A stretch of 17,017 bases of DNA from Betaproteobacteria bacterium (GCA_025362705.1 JANYFH010000321.1:1-17017); one strand, 5' to 3'. Numbered from the stretch's first letter, positions 1 through 6,600 are shown. Numbers and translations are program-made. The notes: generated from the letters alone by a model not told the origin.

Positions 1-223
1 CAACGGTACGATCATTGACTTCAACGTGCGGGATCTCAAATGCGGGGCGAGAATAACTCTTGCTGAGTCGCAGCATCAGTTCGAAGCTGGCGGCCAGTTT
101 GTTAGCTTGCGGCGCATAGGAAGCGGGTGAAAATGGATTGCCAAAAACGACCGCATTGGCCTGTGCCCACCAATGCCAAGGCTGCATTGCCGCGCGCTGT
201 AAATCATGTACCTGATACAACAT
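1..223 (-). CDS. phaZ: Polyhydroxyalkanoate depolymerase, intracellular PhaZ type (N-terminal part, cut by window edge)
   Basis: Reading the minus strand from the ATG at 221-223 gives 74 residues with no stop before the window edge. The protein begins MLYQVHDLQRAAMQPW and continues with FGNPFSPASYAP, a run around LRLSKSYSRPAFEI, and ends at VNDRTV. The MLYQ start, the aromatic/Gln-rich first helix, the N-P-x-S-P segment and the L-x-x-R-L-x-K-x-Y-x-x-P-x-F stretch match my knowledge of the N-terminus of intracellular PHB depolymerases (PhaZ1 of Ralstonia type). These cytoplasmic enzymes mobilise stored polyhydroxybutyrate. The catalytic lipase-like region lies outside the window. A GGAG Shine-Dalgarno (229-232 on the plus strand) sits five bases before the ATG and supports this start. 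The gene is divergent from pip. Family recognition is by eye; the missing C-terminal part means catalytic residues cannot be checked. Confidence 0.85.
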   Translation of the reverse strand, partial: MLYQVHDLQRAAMQPWHWWAQANAVVFGNPFSPASYAPQANKLAASFELMLRLSKSYSRPAFEIPHVEVNDRTV

Positions 224-397
224 GTCGACTCCGTGAAACGTCTTGGCTCGGGATTGTTTTTATGTCGCAGCACGGTATTGGCCCCGGCTGTCATATTCTC
301 GTCACCATTCTACTGCACCGCAACATAAATGCGCGTCGCATCGTGTTGAAGAAACCAAAAGTAACGATTTCTGCTACCATCTCCATGGTGACGATCA

Positions 398-426
398 TTC
401 TCATAACATCTTTATTTTCATATACT
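398..426 (+). promoter_or_regulatory. Candidate sigma70 promoter for pip
   Basis: TTCTCA (398-403) is followed 17 bases later by TATACT (421-426). That is an acceptable -35 and a good -10, and it would start transcription about ten bases before the pip ATG at 443. There is no obvious Shine-Dalgarno before that ATG. This is a pattern match only, in an AT-richer patch of the phaZ/pip divergent region. Confidence 0.35.
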
Positions 427-442
427 TAACAACGAATAGCGC

Positions 443-1453
443 ATGCATACCACCTCGAAGCAAGCACACGAAAATCCCGGCACTAACGGCCTTTATCCCG
501 CCTTGGAACCGTTCCAGACCGGAACACTGCAACTCGACAGTATTCACACCATGTATTTTGAGCAGTCGGGCAACCCTGAAGGCGTGCCAGTGGTATTTCT
601 GCACGGCGGTCCTGGATCGGGTGCATCAGCAATACACCGACAATTTTTCGATCCCGCGTTTTACCGAATTGTTATTTTCGATCAACGCGGTGCCGGTCGC
701 TCCGGCCCACTCGGTGAATTGCGTGACAACAGCACGCCGCATCTCATCAACGACATCGAAACCCTGAGGAAACACCTCGGCATTGAGCGCTGGATGGTGT
801 TTGGCGGGTCGTGGGGCTCAACGCTGGCGTTGGCTTATGCCGAGCATCATCCGCAACGAACGATGGCGCTAATACTGCGTGGCATATTTCTCTGTCGACA
901 GTCAGAGATCGACTGGTTTCTTGTCGGCATCAGGAATGTCTTCCCGGAAGCATGGCGCAAGTTTGTCGGACATCTCACCGCAAACAAGTACGAGCGTGAA
1001 ACCAGTGTTGACCCTGCCGATATTTTGAAGGCATATCACGCGCTCCTTACGCACCCGGACGCCGCCGTGCACATGCCCGCAGCACGCACCTGGAGCATTT
1101 ATGAAGGCTCCTGTTCGACGCTTTTGCCCAACGATTCACTGGTGGCCAACTTCGGTTCTGATCGGATGGCGTTAGGGCTTTCGCGAATCGAAGCGCACTT
1201 TTTTCTGAACGACATTTTCCTGCCGAAAAATTTCCTGCTCGATAACATCGCAAAAATTCGCCACATCCCCACCGCCATCGTACAAGGTCGCTACGACATG
1301 GTTTGCCCGATTATTTCGGCCGATGATTTGGCGCGCGTTTTTCCTGAGGCGGACTATCAAATCGTCAATGACGCCGGGCACTCTGCGTTCGAGCCGGGTA
1401 TCCGGGCAAAGTTGGTTGAGACGATGGAAAAGCTGAAAGTGCGATTCAAGTAG
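443..1453 (+). CDS. pip: Proline iminopeptidase (alpha/beta hydrolase, peptidase family S33)
   Basis: This 336-residue cytoplasmic enzyme releases N-terminal proline from peptides. The alpha/beta-hydrolase signature is complete. The oxyanion-hole motif HGGPGSG is at residues 54-60, and DQRGAGRS at 80-87. The nucleophile elbow GGSWGST is at 121-127, with catalytic Ser123. The acid is Asp285 in QGRYDMVCP, and the histidine is His313 in DAGHSAFEP. Length fits the family (about 310-330), with roughly 15 extra residues before LYPALEPFQTG, where most homologues begin. No better internal ATG exists before the conserved core, so the ATG at 443 is kept despite lacking a clear ribosome-binding site. 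The next gene starts 39 bases after the stop and is probably co-transcribed. Other S33 peptidases are possible, but GGSWGST with GHSAFE is typical of prolyl aminopeptidase. Confidence 0.92.
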   Translation: MHTTSKQAHENPGTNGLYPALEPFQTGTLQLDSIHTMYFEQSGNPEGVPVVFLHGGPGSGASAIHRQFFDPAFYRIVIFDQRGAGRSGPLGELRDNSTPHLINDIETLRKHLGIERWMVFGGSWGSTLALAYAEHHPQRTMALILRGIFLCRQSEIDWFLVGIRNVFPEAWRKFVGHLTANKYERETSVDPADILKAYHALLTHPDAAVHMPAARTWSIYEGSCSTLLPNDSLVANFGSDRMALGLSRIEAHFFLNDIFLPKNFLLDNIAKIRHIPTAIVQGRYDMVCPIISADDLARVFPEADYQIVNDAGHSAFEPGIRAKLVETMEKLKVRFK

Positions 1454-1492
1454 GCAGCATTTCGCAGCCGACCACGACTGAAAGTTCAGCGC

Positions 1493-1957
1493 ATGTTGAA
1501 ATTCCTGAAAGCCGTTCGCCTCGACAATTCCGACGCCGAGCTCTATCAACAGAGCGGTGCCTGCGATGAAGACGAATGGGTTACTTCAGGCGGGTTCGCG
1601 GTGTGCAATCTCGCCGACGGCTATCGCTGTGAGCCGCGCTGCTACTGCGATGCCTCATTCGTGTCGCTCACACGACGCGCACGCTGTACGATCGCCGAAG
1701 TCGTCGAAGTCGCCGACGCCGATCTTGAAATTTTCAAAGACCAGATGGCGCAGCATTTGTTGTTCGACTGGAAAGCACCCGATTTCGAGACCGCACGCGG
1801 TGTGGCGGAGGAAGAAATCAACTACACCGCCGAGCTCGCGGCGACCTTTCCCACCGAGGTATGGATCACCGTTACGCGCTCACCCGGAAGCGGCACTGCC
1901 ATCGATGAAAAGTACAACCAGTACCAGCGGCTAATGGTGGGCTCGCACAAGTTGTAG
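1493..1957 (+). CDS. Small hypothetical protein, possibly DUF6505-like
   Basis: The product is 154 residues with no signal peptide or membrane helix. It starts MLKFLKAVRLDNSD, has an acidic stretch ending in EWVTSGGFAV, a central basic and Cys-containing segment (five Cys between about residues 24 and 67), then CTIAEVVEVADADLE and a Glu-rich helix with a possible dimer or ligand surface. The start, the GGFA motif and the A-E-V helix resemble a short uncharacterised proteobacterial family that I recall as DUF6505, but I could not verify this. I checked the other two frames across the odd Cys-rich middle. Both hit stops or lose the pattern, so I see no frameshift. It lies 39 bases downstream of pip on the same strand and faces the FKBP gene tail-to-tail. 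Function unknown. Confidence 0.7.
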   Translation: MLKFLKAVRLDNSDAELYQQSGACDEDEWVTSGGFAVCNLADGYRCEPRCYCDASFVSLTRRARCTIAEVVEVADADLEIFKDQMAQHLLFDWKAPDFETARGVAEEEINYTAELAATFPTEVWITVTRSPGSGTAIDEKYNQYQRLMVGSHKL

Positions 1958-1984
1958 AACCGTGGCGATCCGGCGCACAGGTGC

Positions 1985-2332
1985 TTAAACGCCAAGCAAA
2001 TCCACTTCAAAGAGCAACGTCGCATTGGGCGGAATAACCCCACCGGCACCACGCGCGCCGTAGCCCAATTCTGGCGGAATCACCAAACGCCGTGTGCCGC
2101 CGACTTTCATGCCGGCAACGCCCTCATCCCAGCCCCGGATCACTTGTCCACCACCGAGCGAAAATTTAAACGGATCACCGCGGTCCTTGCTTGAATCGAA
2201 CTTGGCGCCCGCGACGCCATTGGTATAAAGCCATCCAGTGTAATGCACTGAAACTGACTGTCCGTTTTGCGCTGTCGCCCCCGTGCCCTCAACGGTATCT
2301 TCAAATTGCAAACCGCTTACTGTTGTATTCAT
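1985..2332 (-). CDS. FKBP-type peptidyl-prolyl cis-trans isomerase
   Basis: The product is a single-domain, 115-residue FKBP with no signal peptide, so it is cytoplasmic. It catalyses cis-trans isomerisation of Xaa-Pro bonds during folding. The canonical pocket residues are visible: Tyr31 in VHYTGWL, Phe45-Asp46 in KFDSS, Phe57, Val64-Ile65 and Trp68 in GQVIRGWDEG, Tyr91 in GYGARG, Ile100 in VIPPNATLLF, and Phe108. Length matches the small FKBP12-like bacterial class. A GGAG Shine-Dalgarno lies nine bases before the ATG. The NUDIX gene ends 31 bases upstream on the same strand, so the two probably share a transcript. No terminator is visible in the 27 bases separating its stop from the convergent hypothetical gene. 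Confidence 0.95.
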   Translation of the reverse strand: MNTTVSGLQFEDTVEGTGATAQNGQSVSVHYTGWLYTNGVAGAKFDSSKDRGDPFKFSLGGGQVIRGWDEGVAGMKVGGTRRLVIPPELGYGARGAGGVIPPNATLLFEVDLLGV

Positions 2333-2363
2333 AAACTATTTCTCCAATCGCATTTAACAAAAA

Positions 2364-3083
2364 TCATCCTGAATCAGGTGCCATTTTAACCGGTGGCTGG
2401 AACGACATCCCGCGCGCATTCGACAGCACGCGCGTGAACGTCACCAGCATACCCGCCGTCGCACCCCAGATGTAGCGGTGACCGTAGGGAATGGCGTAAT
2501 ACTGGCGCATGCGGCCCTTGTACATCGCCGATTCGAGCCGGTGATTTTCAGGTGCGATTAGAAAATCCAGCGGCACTTCAAAACACTCTTCGACTTCAGT
2601 TGGATCTGGCCGATACGCAACCGGCGGTTCCATCCAGCCTACCACCGGCGTGATGAGATAGCCGGTGCCGGTTGTATAGCGCGGGATGCTGCCGATCAAG
2701 GCGATGCGCAACTCGTCCACGCCAGTCTCTTCAACCGTTTCGCGAAGAGCCGTGTGTTCGGCGCTGGGATCATGCTCTTCTACCCGCCCGCCCGGAAAGC
2801 TGATCTGACCGGCGTGATCAGTGAGATGCGCGGTGCGCTGCGTGAATAATACGGTCGGCGCGTCCGGACGATTGATGACGAGGATCAGCACCGCTGCCGC
2901 TCTCAGCGTCTTTTGTGGCGCGGCTTGATTGAGTAATGTGCCAGAGTCACCATCATCGGAAAACCCTGCATCGCTGTTTTGACCCACGCCGTGCGGTGCC
3001 GCGAGCCAGCTTGCTAAAGTTGCACGCCCGATACGTCCGATCGGGAAACTTGCGGCGACACGTGCATTGTCTTTTGGTAGCAT
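2364..3083 (-). CDS. nudL: NUDIX hydrolase, CoA pyrophosphatase (NudL/YeaB) type
   Basis: The product is predicted to cleave coenzyme A or CoA derivatives to phosphopantetheine and 3',5'-ADP. In the longest reading frame (start at 3116, 250 residues), residues 91-110 read FTQRTAHLTDHAGQISFPGG. This is the family-specific segment that precedes the NUDIX box. The box itself runs from GGRVEE (109-114) to ALRETVEETGV (123-133) and carries the metal-binding glutamates. I place the start at the ATG at 3081-3083 (239 residues; subtract 11 from the numbers above) for three reasons. The reading MLPKDNARVAASF begins where homologues usually do. The upstream ATG overlaps the maiA start codon. A TATAAT lies just before 3083. 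Neither start has a clear Shine-Dalgarno, so the longer form remains possible. Residues 40-70 are a low-complexity Gly/Asp/Ser linker. It is followed by the FKBP gene. Confidence 0.85.
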   Translation of the reverse strand: MLPKDNARVAASFPIGRIGRATLASWLAAPHGVGQNSDAGFSDDGDSGTLLNQAAPQKTLRAAAVLILVINRPDAPTVLFTQRTAHLTDHAGQISFPGGRVEEHDPSAEHTALRETVEETGVDELRIALIGSIPRYTTGTGYLITPVVGWMEPPVAYRPDPTEVEECFEVPLDFLIAPENHRLESAMYKGRMRQYYAIPYGHRYIWGATAGMLVTFTRVLSNARGMSFQPPVKMAPDSG

Positions 3084-3089
3084 CAATAC

Positions 3090-3095
3090 ATTATA
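3090..3095 (-). promoter_or_regulatory. Candidate -10 box (TATAAT) for the NUDIX gene
   Basis: A perfect TATAAT is read on the minus strand. Its last base is seven positions before the A of the ATG at 3083, so a standard +1 would fall on that A and give a leaderless message. No good -35 hexamer is present at 16-18 bases, which lowers confidence. Confidence 0.3.
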
Positions 3096-3114
3096 AGCGC
3101 CGAGGTTTTCAGCC

Positions 3115-3768
3115 ATGCTCGTATACGACTATTTCCGCTCCTCCGCTGCATTTCGTCTGCGCATCGCGCTCAATCTAAAAGGCATAACGCCGGAGCGGCG
3201 TTATATTCACCTAGCCAACAACGCGCATCGTACCGCCGAATACCGCGCCGTCAATCCGCAAGGCTTTGTCCCGTACATGATCGATGGCGACGGCTTTGAA
3301 TTGTCGCAGTCGCTCGCGATCATCGAATATCTGGATGAAACGCATCCCGAACCACCACTGCTGCCAACGAGCGCCAAGGATCGCGCATTCGCAAGAAGCA
3401 TCGCACAAATCATCGCCTGTGATATTCATCCTGTGAACAACAAGCGCATCCTCGACAAACTTACCGACGATTTCCAGGCAATCGACGCCGCGAAAACACG
3501 CTGGTATTGCGGCTGGATTAACGAAGGCTTTGTTGCGCTCGAAAAAATACTCGAAAGGCGCAACGTACAAAGTGCATTTTGTGTTGGCGATACACCAACG
3601 ATTGCCGACATCTGTCTGATTCCACAAGTAGCCAACGCGAACCGGTTCAAATGCGCGCTCGACGCGTTCCCGAAGATCGTTGGCGTCTATCAACACGCAA
3701 TGAAGTTATCTGCATTTCACGACGCGCAGCCATCGAAGCAACCGGATTTTCCCAAGAAGAATTCCTAG
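3115..3768 (+). CDS. maiA: Maleylacetoacetate isomerase (zeta-class glutathione S-transferase)
   Basis: This 217-residue cytoplasmic, glutathione-dependent enzyme converts maleylacetoacetate to fumarylacetoacetate in tyrosine/homogentisate degradation, or acts on a related maleyl compound. The N-terminal thioredoxin-fold domain starts YDYFRSSAAFRLRIALNLKG. Ser9-Ser10 and Arg14 match the zeta-class SSxxxR catalytic motif, though the Cys of the classical SSC is Ala here, as I recall for many bacterial members. NPQGFVP (47-53) and QSLAIIEYLDE (65-75) form the glutathione site. The C-terminal helical domain has the GDTPTIADICLIPQ segment (about 156-170). A GAGG Shine-Dalgarno sits nine bases before the ATG. 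No fumarylacetoacetase or homogentisate dioxygenase gene is in the window, so the substrate is inferred from the family. The stop codon is followed eight bases later by a palindromic element. Confidence 0.9.
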   Translation: MLVYDYFRSSAAFRLRIALNLKGITPERRYIHLANNAHRTAEYRAVNPQGFVPYMIDGDGFELSQSLAIIEYLDETHPEPPLLPTSAKDRAFARSIAQIIACDIHPVNNKRILDKLTDDFQAIDAAKTRWYCGWINEGFVALEKILERRNVQSAFCVGDTPTIADICLIPQVANANRFKCALDAFPKIVGVYQHAMKLSAFHDAQPSKQPDFPKKNS

Positions 3769-3776
3769 AAAACTCC

Positions 3777-3944
3777 AGGGAACCTCTAATTAAGTCGCTT
3801 TCGAAAAGATTGTGTTGAGATTGGGGCATATGCAAGGCGTGCGACGAAGGTGCGTTGCTTAAGCTACCGCACGAGGAGTGCAACGCAGCAGATGCCCCAA
3901 TATCGACGCAAGATTTTCGGAATGGACTTGATCAGAGGTTCCCT
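3777..3944. repeat. 168-bp near-palindromic MITE-like element
   Basis: The element begins AGGGAACCTCTAATTAAGTC and ends with the inverted counterpart GACTTGATCAGAGGTTCCCT. Aligning the left 53 bases with the reverse complement of the right 53 gives 43 identities, and both arms end in ATTGGGGCAT. The inner region also pairs: TGCGTTGC near 3851 is complementary to GCAACGCA near 3880. There is no open reading frame with protein character and no transposase. Such structure is typical of non-autonomous miniature inverted-repeat elements. It lies between the maiA stop and the ECF sigma gene and could also act as a transcription barrier. No convincing target-site duplication is visible, although CCTAG occurs on both sides (3764-3768 and 3942-3946), the right copy overlapping the element end. 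Confidence 0.75.
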
Positions 3945-3998
3945 AGCACTGGTGCGGCCTTCAGAGCATTTATTCGCTGTTTACCGCGCCAGTGCTAG
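3943..3998. repeat. 15-bp-arm hairpin abutting the palindromic element
   Basis: CTAGCACTGGTGCGG (3943-3957) is the inverted complement of CCGCGCCAGTGCTAG (3984-3998), except for one position that would be a U-G wobble in plus-strand RNA. The loop is 26 bases. No T-run follows on either strand, so it is not a typical intrinsic terminator. It may be part of the neighbouring repeat, a transcript structure in the sigma-factor leader, or a remnant of a second insertion. Confidence 0.6.
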
Positions 3999-4069
3999 AG
4001 ATTCATGTGATTTAGCCGTAGGCCGCGTTGCCGAAGGCTACCCGATATCTGTACTCGCAGATGAACGCT

Positions 4070-4098
4070 GGAACTTTTTGCGAATCTCAACGCAATTA
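4070..4098 (+). promoter_or_regulatory. Candidate ECF-type promoter for the sigma-factor operon
   Basis: GGAACTT at 4070-4076, followed by more T residues, matches the classic -35 of RpoE-like ECF sigma factors. Sixteen bases later is CAATTA (4093-4098), a weak -10 position. It is 20 to 50 bases before the sigma ATG at 4118, as expected for autoregulation. The -35 match is good and the -10 is not. Confidence 0.35.
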
Positions 4099-4117
4099 GC
4101 GCAAACAGCCCAACAAC

Positions 4118-4741
4118 ATGCCATTGACCGACCCAACCCAAGACCTGACTTTGTTGACTGAAATGCGCCGTGGTAGTGCCACCGCATTTGAGCAGCTTTA
4201 TCGTCGGCACCAAGGACCGTTGTACCGGTTTGCGTTGCTGCGCTGCGGTTCGGCGGCGACGGCTGCCGATATTGTCCAGGAGGTTTTTTTGGCATTGCTC
4301 AACGACACATTGAAATTTGATCCCACCCGTGGCGTGCTGCAGGGATTTCTTTTCGGCGTAACCAGAAATTTGTTGCTAAAGCAGCAAGAAGCGACGCGAC
4401 GTTATGTGCCAAATAACCATGCGCTCGACACTGATGACACCGACAATGATATTGCTGACACCAGTGCCGGGCCGTTGGAAAAATTGCTCACCAACGAAGC
4501 CGCCGAAAACGTACGCAATGCCCTTCAACAAATCGCGCCGCACTACCGCGATGTGCTGATCTTCTACGAGATGCACGATCTCTCATATGTTGAAATTGCG
4601 CACATTTGCAATGTCGACATTGGCACAGTGCGTTCTCGCCTGTCGCGGGCACGGGCGAAGTTGTTCAAATTATTGCGACCGGACTTTCTCGAGGCAGCAG
4701 CACACCAAACTCCAACGCATCAGCAAGAGGCCATTCAATGA
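4118..4741 (+). CDS. ECF-family RNA polymerase sigma factor
   Basis: The product is 207 residues and carries both ECF sigma domains. Region 2 runs from about 26 to 92, with DIVQEVFLALL (51-61) in the core-binding helix and GFLFGVTRNLLL (76-87) in the -10 recognition part. A linker rich in Asp and Thr spans 100-118. Region 4 runs from about 133 to 187, with the helix-turn-helix SYVEIAHICNVDIGTVRSRL and then SRARAKLFKLL. It directs RNA polymerase to promoters of an envelope or stress regulon. The stop overlaps the start of the next gene (ATGA), a typical sigma/anti-sigma arrangement with translational coupling. No Shine-Dalgarno precedes the ATG, but the reading DLTLLTEMRRGSATAFEQLY matches the usual ECF N-terminus. 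The subfamily cannot be assigned by eye. Confidence 0.93.
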   Translation: MPLTDPTQDLTLLTEMRRGSATAFEQLYRRHQGPLYRFALLRCGSAATAADIVQEVFLALLNDTLKFDPTRGVLQGFLFGVTRNLLLKQQEATRRYVPNNHALDTDDTDNDIADTSAGPLEKLLTNEAAENVRNALQQIAPHYRDVLIFYEMHDLSYVEIAHICNVDIGTVRSRLSRARAKLFKLLRPDFLEAAAHQTPTHQQEAIQ

Positions 4742-5277
4742 GCCGACTACCCAGTTCTTCAAGCGTACAAGCTGCCCTCACGCCCGAACACGACAACGTG
4801 CTCGACGAACTCCTGGATAACCTGCGAGCGGCGACCGAATCGCTTGCTGCACCGGCGCATCTGGAGGCAACGCTGATGTCCGCCTTCAAAGCACATCATG
4901 CCAAAAGTCATGCCGCGAAGCGTCGAAGCGAATTCATTACGCAGTGGTTCGCCCCTGGTTTTGCGCTGGCTGCGAGCGTTGGCATGTCGGCGTGGATGGT
5001 GCTGGCGCCGATGGCGCAGCCGATACTGGACCAACCGCAGTTTGCTTCTATCGGCGTCGAGACCGGGATATCCACCAACGCTCCGTTCATCGCGCTGCAA
5101 TCGCTTGAGCAAATTGCGCTGGAACCGCAGCCACGTTTGATTGAGGCGGATGTTCCACGCATGTGGCTCGCTGCGTACGGAGTGTCTGTCAATCCGGAGT
5201 CCGCCGGGGATGCCGTGCGCGCGGAAATGCTGGTAAGTGCTTCGGGCCAGCCGTTGGCGATGCGCTTCTTGCCATGA
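4738..5277 (+). CDS. Putative single-pass membrane anti-sigma factor
   Basis: The start at 4738 overlaps the sigma stop codon (ATGA), which decides it over longer in-frame options inside the sigma gene. The 179-residue product has a cytoplasmic helical N-terminus (about 1-68) containing VLDELLDNLRAATESL. A hydrophobic helix follows at about 70-92 (around FAPGFALAASVGMSAWMVLAP), then a short periplasmic tail ending VRAEMLVSASGQPLAMRFLP. That layout, and the tail segment VPRMWLAAYGV followed by a predicted strand pair, resemble small proteins I know as partners of ECF sigma factors. No zinc-binding HxxxCxxC motif is present, so it is not a ZAS-type anti-sigma. The role is inferred mostly from position and topology. 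It is followed 52 bases later by the secreted-protein gene. Confidence 0.7.
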   Translation: MSRLPSSSSVQAALTPEHDNVLDELLDNLRAATESLAAPAHLEATLMSAFKAHHAKSHAAKRRSEFITQWFAPGFALAASVGMSAWMVLAPMAQPILDQPQFASIGVETGISTNAPFIALQSLEQIALEPQPRLIEADVPRMWLAAYGVSVNPESAGDAVRAEMLVSASGQPLAMRFLP

Positions 5278-5329
5278 ACCTGATTACTTGAATACCCATT
5301 TACAAATAAACCATCGACAGGAGAACAAC

Positions 5330-6538
5330 ATGAAATCCCGTATCAATCCCTTGCTTGCCCTCATTCTTATGAGCGGTGCGTGCGGCGTTGCCCAAGCCGC
5401 AGTCGCTACTCTCGCGCCGGAAGTCCGCAGTGAAGTGCGCACCGTGATTATCGACGACGATGGTGTCATCGACAGTAGCCACGGAGACGCGCATGTCATC
5501 ATCGCGCAGAGCGCACCCGGCACCCAAAAACGGGAAGTTAGAGTGATAACATCCGGCCAGAATTTCAACATGCCCGATCTGCCAGACTTTCCCGATTTCA
5601 ACGTCCATATTTCCAACGCAATGTCAGAGGCTTTCGGTAGTGCTGGCGACATGTCGATGGCGAAGAATGTAAAAAACGCGCCCTATAGCGCGGAGGTGAT
5701 CTCCGAGCAGATCCGGGCCCTGCCAGATGGCAACCAGATTGTCCGCAAGACATCAAGCACGACCTATCGGGACAGCGCAGGGCGAACCCGGCAGGAAACC
5801 CGCGATAGCAAGGGTGAAGTGCGCAGCATTAATATTCACGATGCAGTAGAGGGATCGCGGTATATCCTTTCGCCTGCGAAGAAATCGGCAACCAAGATCA
5901 GTATCGACAAAGACTTGCACAAACACATTGAGGAGATCAAGGAAAAAGCCAAGGCAATGGCGAAGGATGGAAAGTCGCACATCATCGAGCGGAACAACCC
6001 CGGTGAAGAAATCATCGTCAAACGCATTGAGTCACCGGCAGCAGACGGCAAGAAAGAAGTGCGCGAAGAGGTGAAAGTGAATGTCGTTCGCTCAAGCGGC
6101 GGACCGGGACACGCCGGCACTTATGCGTACAGTTTCGGTGACAATGAATCGATTGGCCAGGCGATCAGCGAATCGATGCGCCATGGACCCATCGGCATGT
6201 CTTTCCAAGACATGAAGTGGTCGGGGAAATCCACCACCACGCAATTGGGCACGAAAGATTTTGACGGCGTACGGGCCGAGGGCAAGAGCGTCAGTTACAC
6301 CATCCCCGCGGGCGAGATCGGCAACAAGAATCCGATCAACGTCAGCACCGAGACCTGGACGTCGCCGGATCTGCAAATCGTGGTCTATTCCAAACACAGT
6401 GATCCGCGTGTCGGCGATTCGATCTATCGTCTGGCGAATGTGAAGCGCACCGAACAACCCGCGGCTTTATTCGCCGTGCCGGATGGTTACAGCGTAAAAG
6501 AAATGCCCGGCGTCGCATTCAGCACCAAAAGTAAATAA
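5330..6538 (+). CDS. Secreted/periplasmic protein of unknown function, third gene of the ECF sigma module
   Basis: The ATG at 5330 has an AGGAGA Shine-Dalgarno six bases upstream and opens a 402-residue protein with a clear signal peptide: MKSRINPLLALILMSGACG, cleaved after about AQA (residues 21-23). It has three recognisable parts. First is a Pro/Asp-rich segment with MPDLPDFPDFNVHI (81-94). Second is a block at about 117-157, APYSAEVISEQ, then LPDGNQIVRKTS and YRDSAGRTRQE. The third is a C-terminal block with GTKDFDGVRAEGKSVSYTIP, IGNKNPINVSTETWTSP and YSKHSDPRVGDSIYRL. The last two resemble a module I recall in predicted secreted proteins of Acidobacteria and Xanthomonadales, often beside ECF sigma genes. 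A Lys/Glu-rich helix (about 185-260) lies between. No catalytic motif is apparent. It may be a sensor or output of the sigma system. Confidence 0.8.
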   Translation: MKSRINPLLALILMSGACGVAQAAVATLAPEVRSEVRTVIIDDDGVIDSSHGDAHVIIAQSAPGTQKREVRVITSGQNFNMPDLPDFPDFNVHISNAMSEAFGSAGDMSMAKNVKNAPYSAEVISEQIRALPDGNQIVRKTSSTTYRDSAGRTRQETRDSKGEVRSINIHDAVEGSRYILSPAKKSATKISIDKDLHKHIEEIKEKAKAMAKDGKSHIIERNNPGEEIIVKRIESPAADGKKEVREEVKVNVVRSSGGPGHAGTYAYSFGDNESIGQAISESMRHGPIGMSFQDMKWSGKSTTTQLGTKDFDGVRAEGKSVSYTIPAGEIGNKNPINVSTETWTSPDLQIVVYSKHSDPRVGDSIYRLANVKRTEQPAALFAVPDGYSVKEMPGVAFSTKSK

Positions 6539-6551
6539 CCAGACGATCGCG

Positions 6552-6600
6552 TGAAAAGGGGCAATATCCCGGGTACGCCTTCTGCGGCGTACCACTTTTC
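6552..6600. terminator. Bidirectional intrinsic terminator
   Basis: GGTACGCC (6572-6579) pairs perfectly with GGCGTACC (6586-6593) around a six-base loop. On the plus strand the stem is followed by ACTTTTC. On the minus strand a second run, CCCCTTTTC, follows further out (6552-6560 read in reverse). It sits between the convergent ends of the secreted-protein gene and the CorA-like gene, whose stop codon it touches. The flanking T-runs are short, so efficiency may be modest. Confidence 0.6.

Noticed and set aside
127..767. Plus-strand frames starting at 127 and 243 in the phaZ/pip region
   Set aside because: The first overlaps the phaZ N-terminus and the second overlaps pip in another frame; neither has a recognisable protein pattern.
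1557..1934. Possible frameshift in the small hypothetical gene, suggested by its odd Cys-rich middle and an overlapping open frame
   Set aside because: The annotated frame reads through without a stop and keeps a sensible GGFA and CTIAEVVEV pattern; the alternative frame is Ser/Arg/Pro-rich noise.
3850..4161. A 103-codon frame spanning the palindromic element, hairpin and start of the sigma gene
   Set aside because: It crosses structured non-coding repeats and overlaps the sigma gene in another frame; no coding character.
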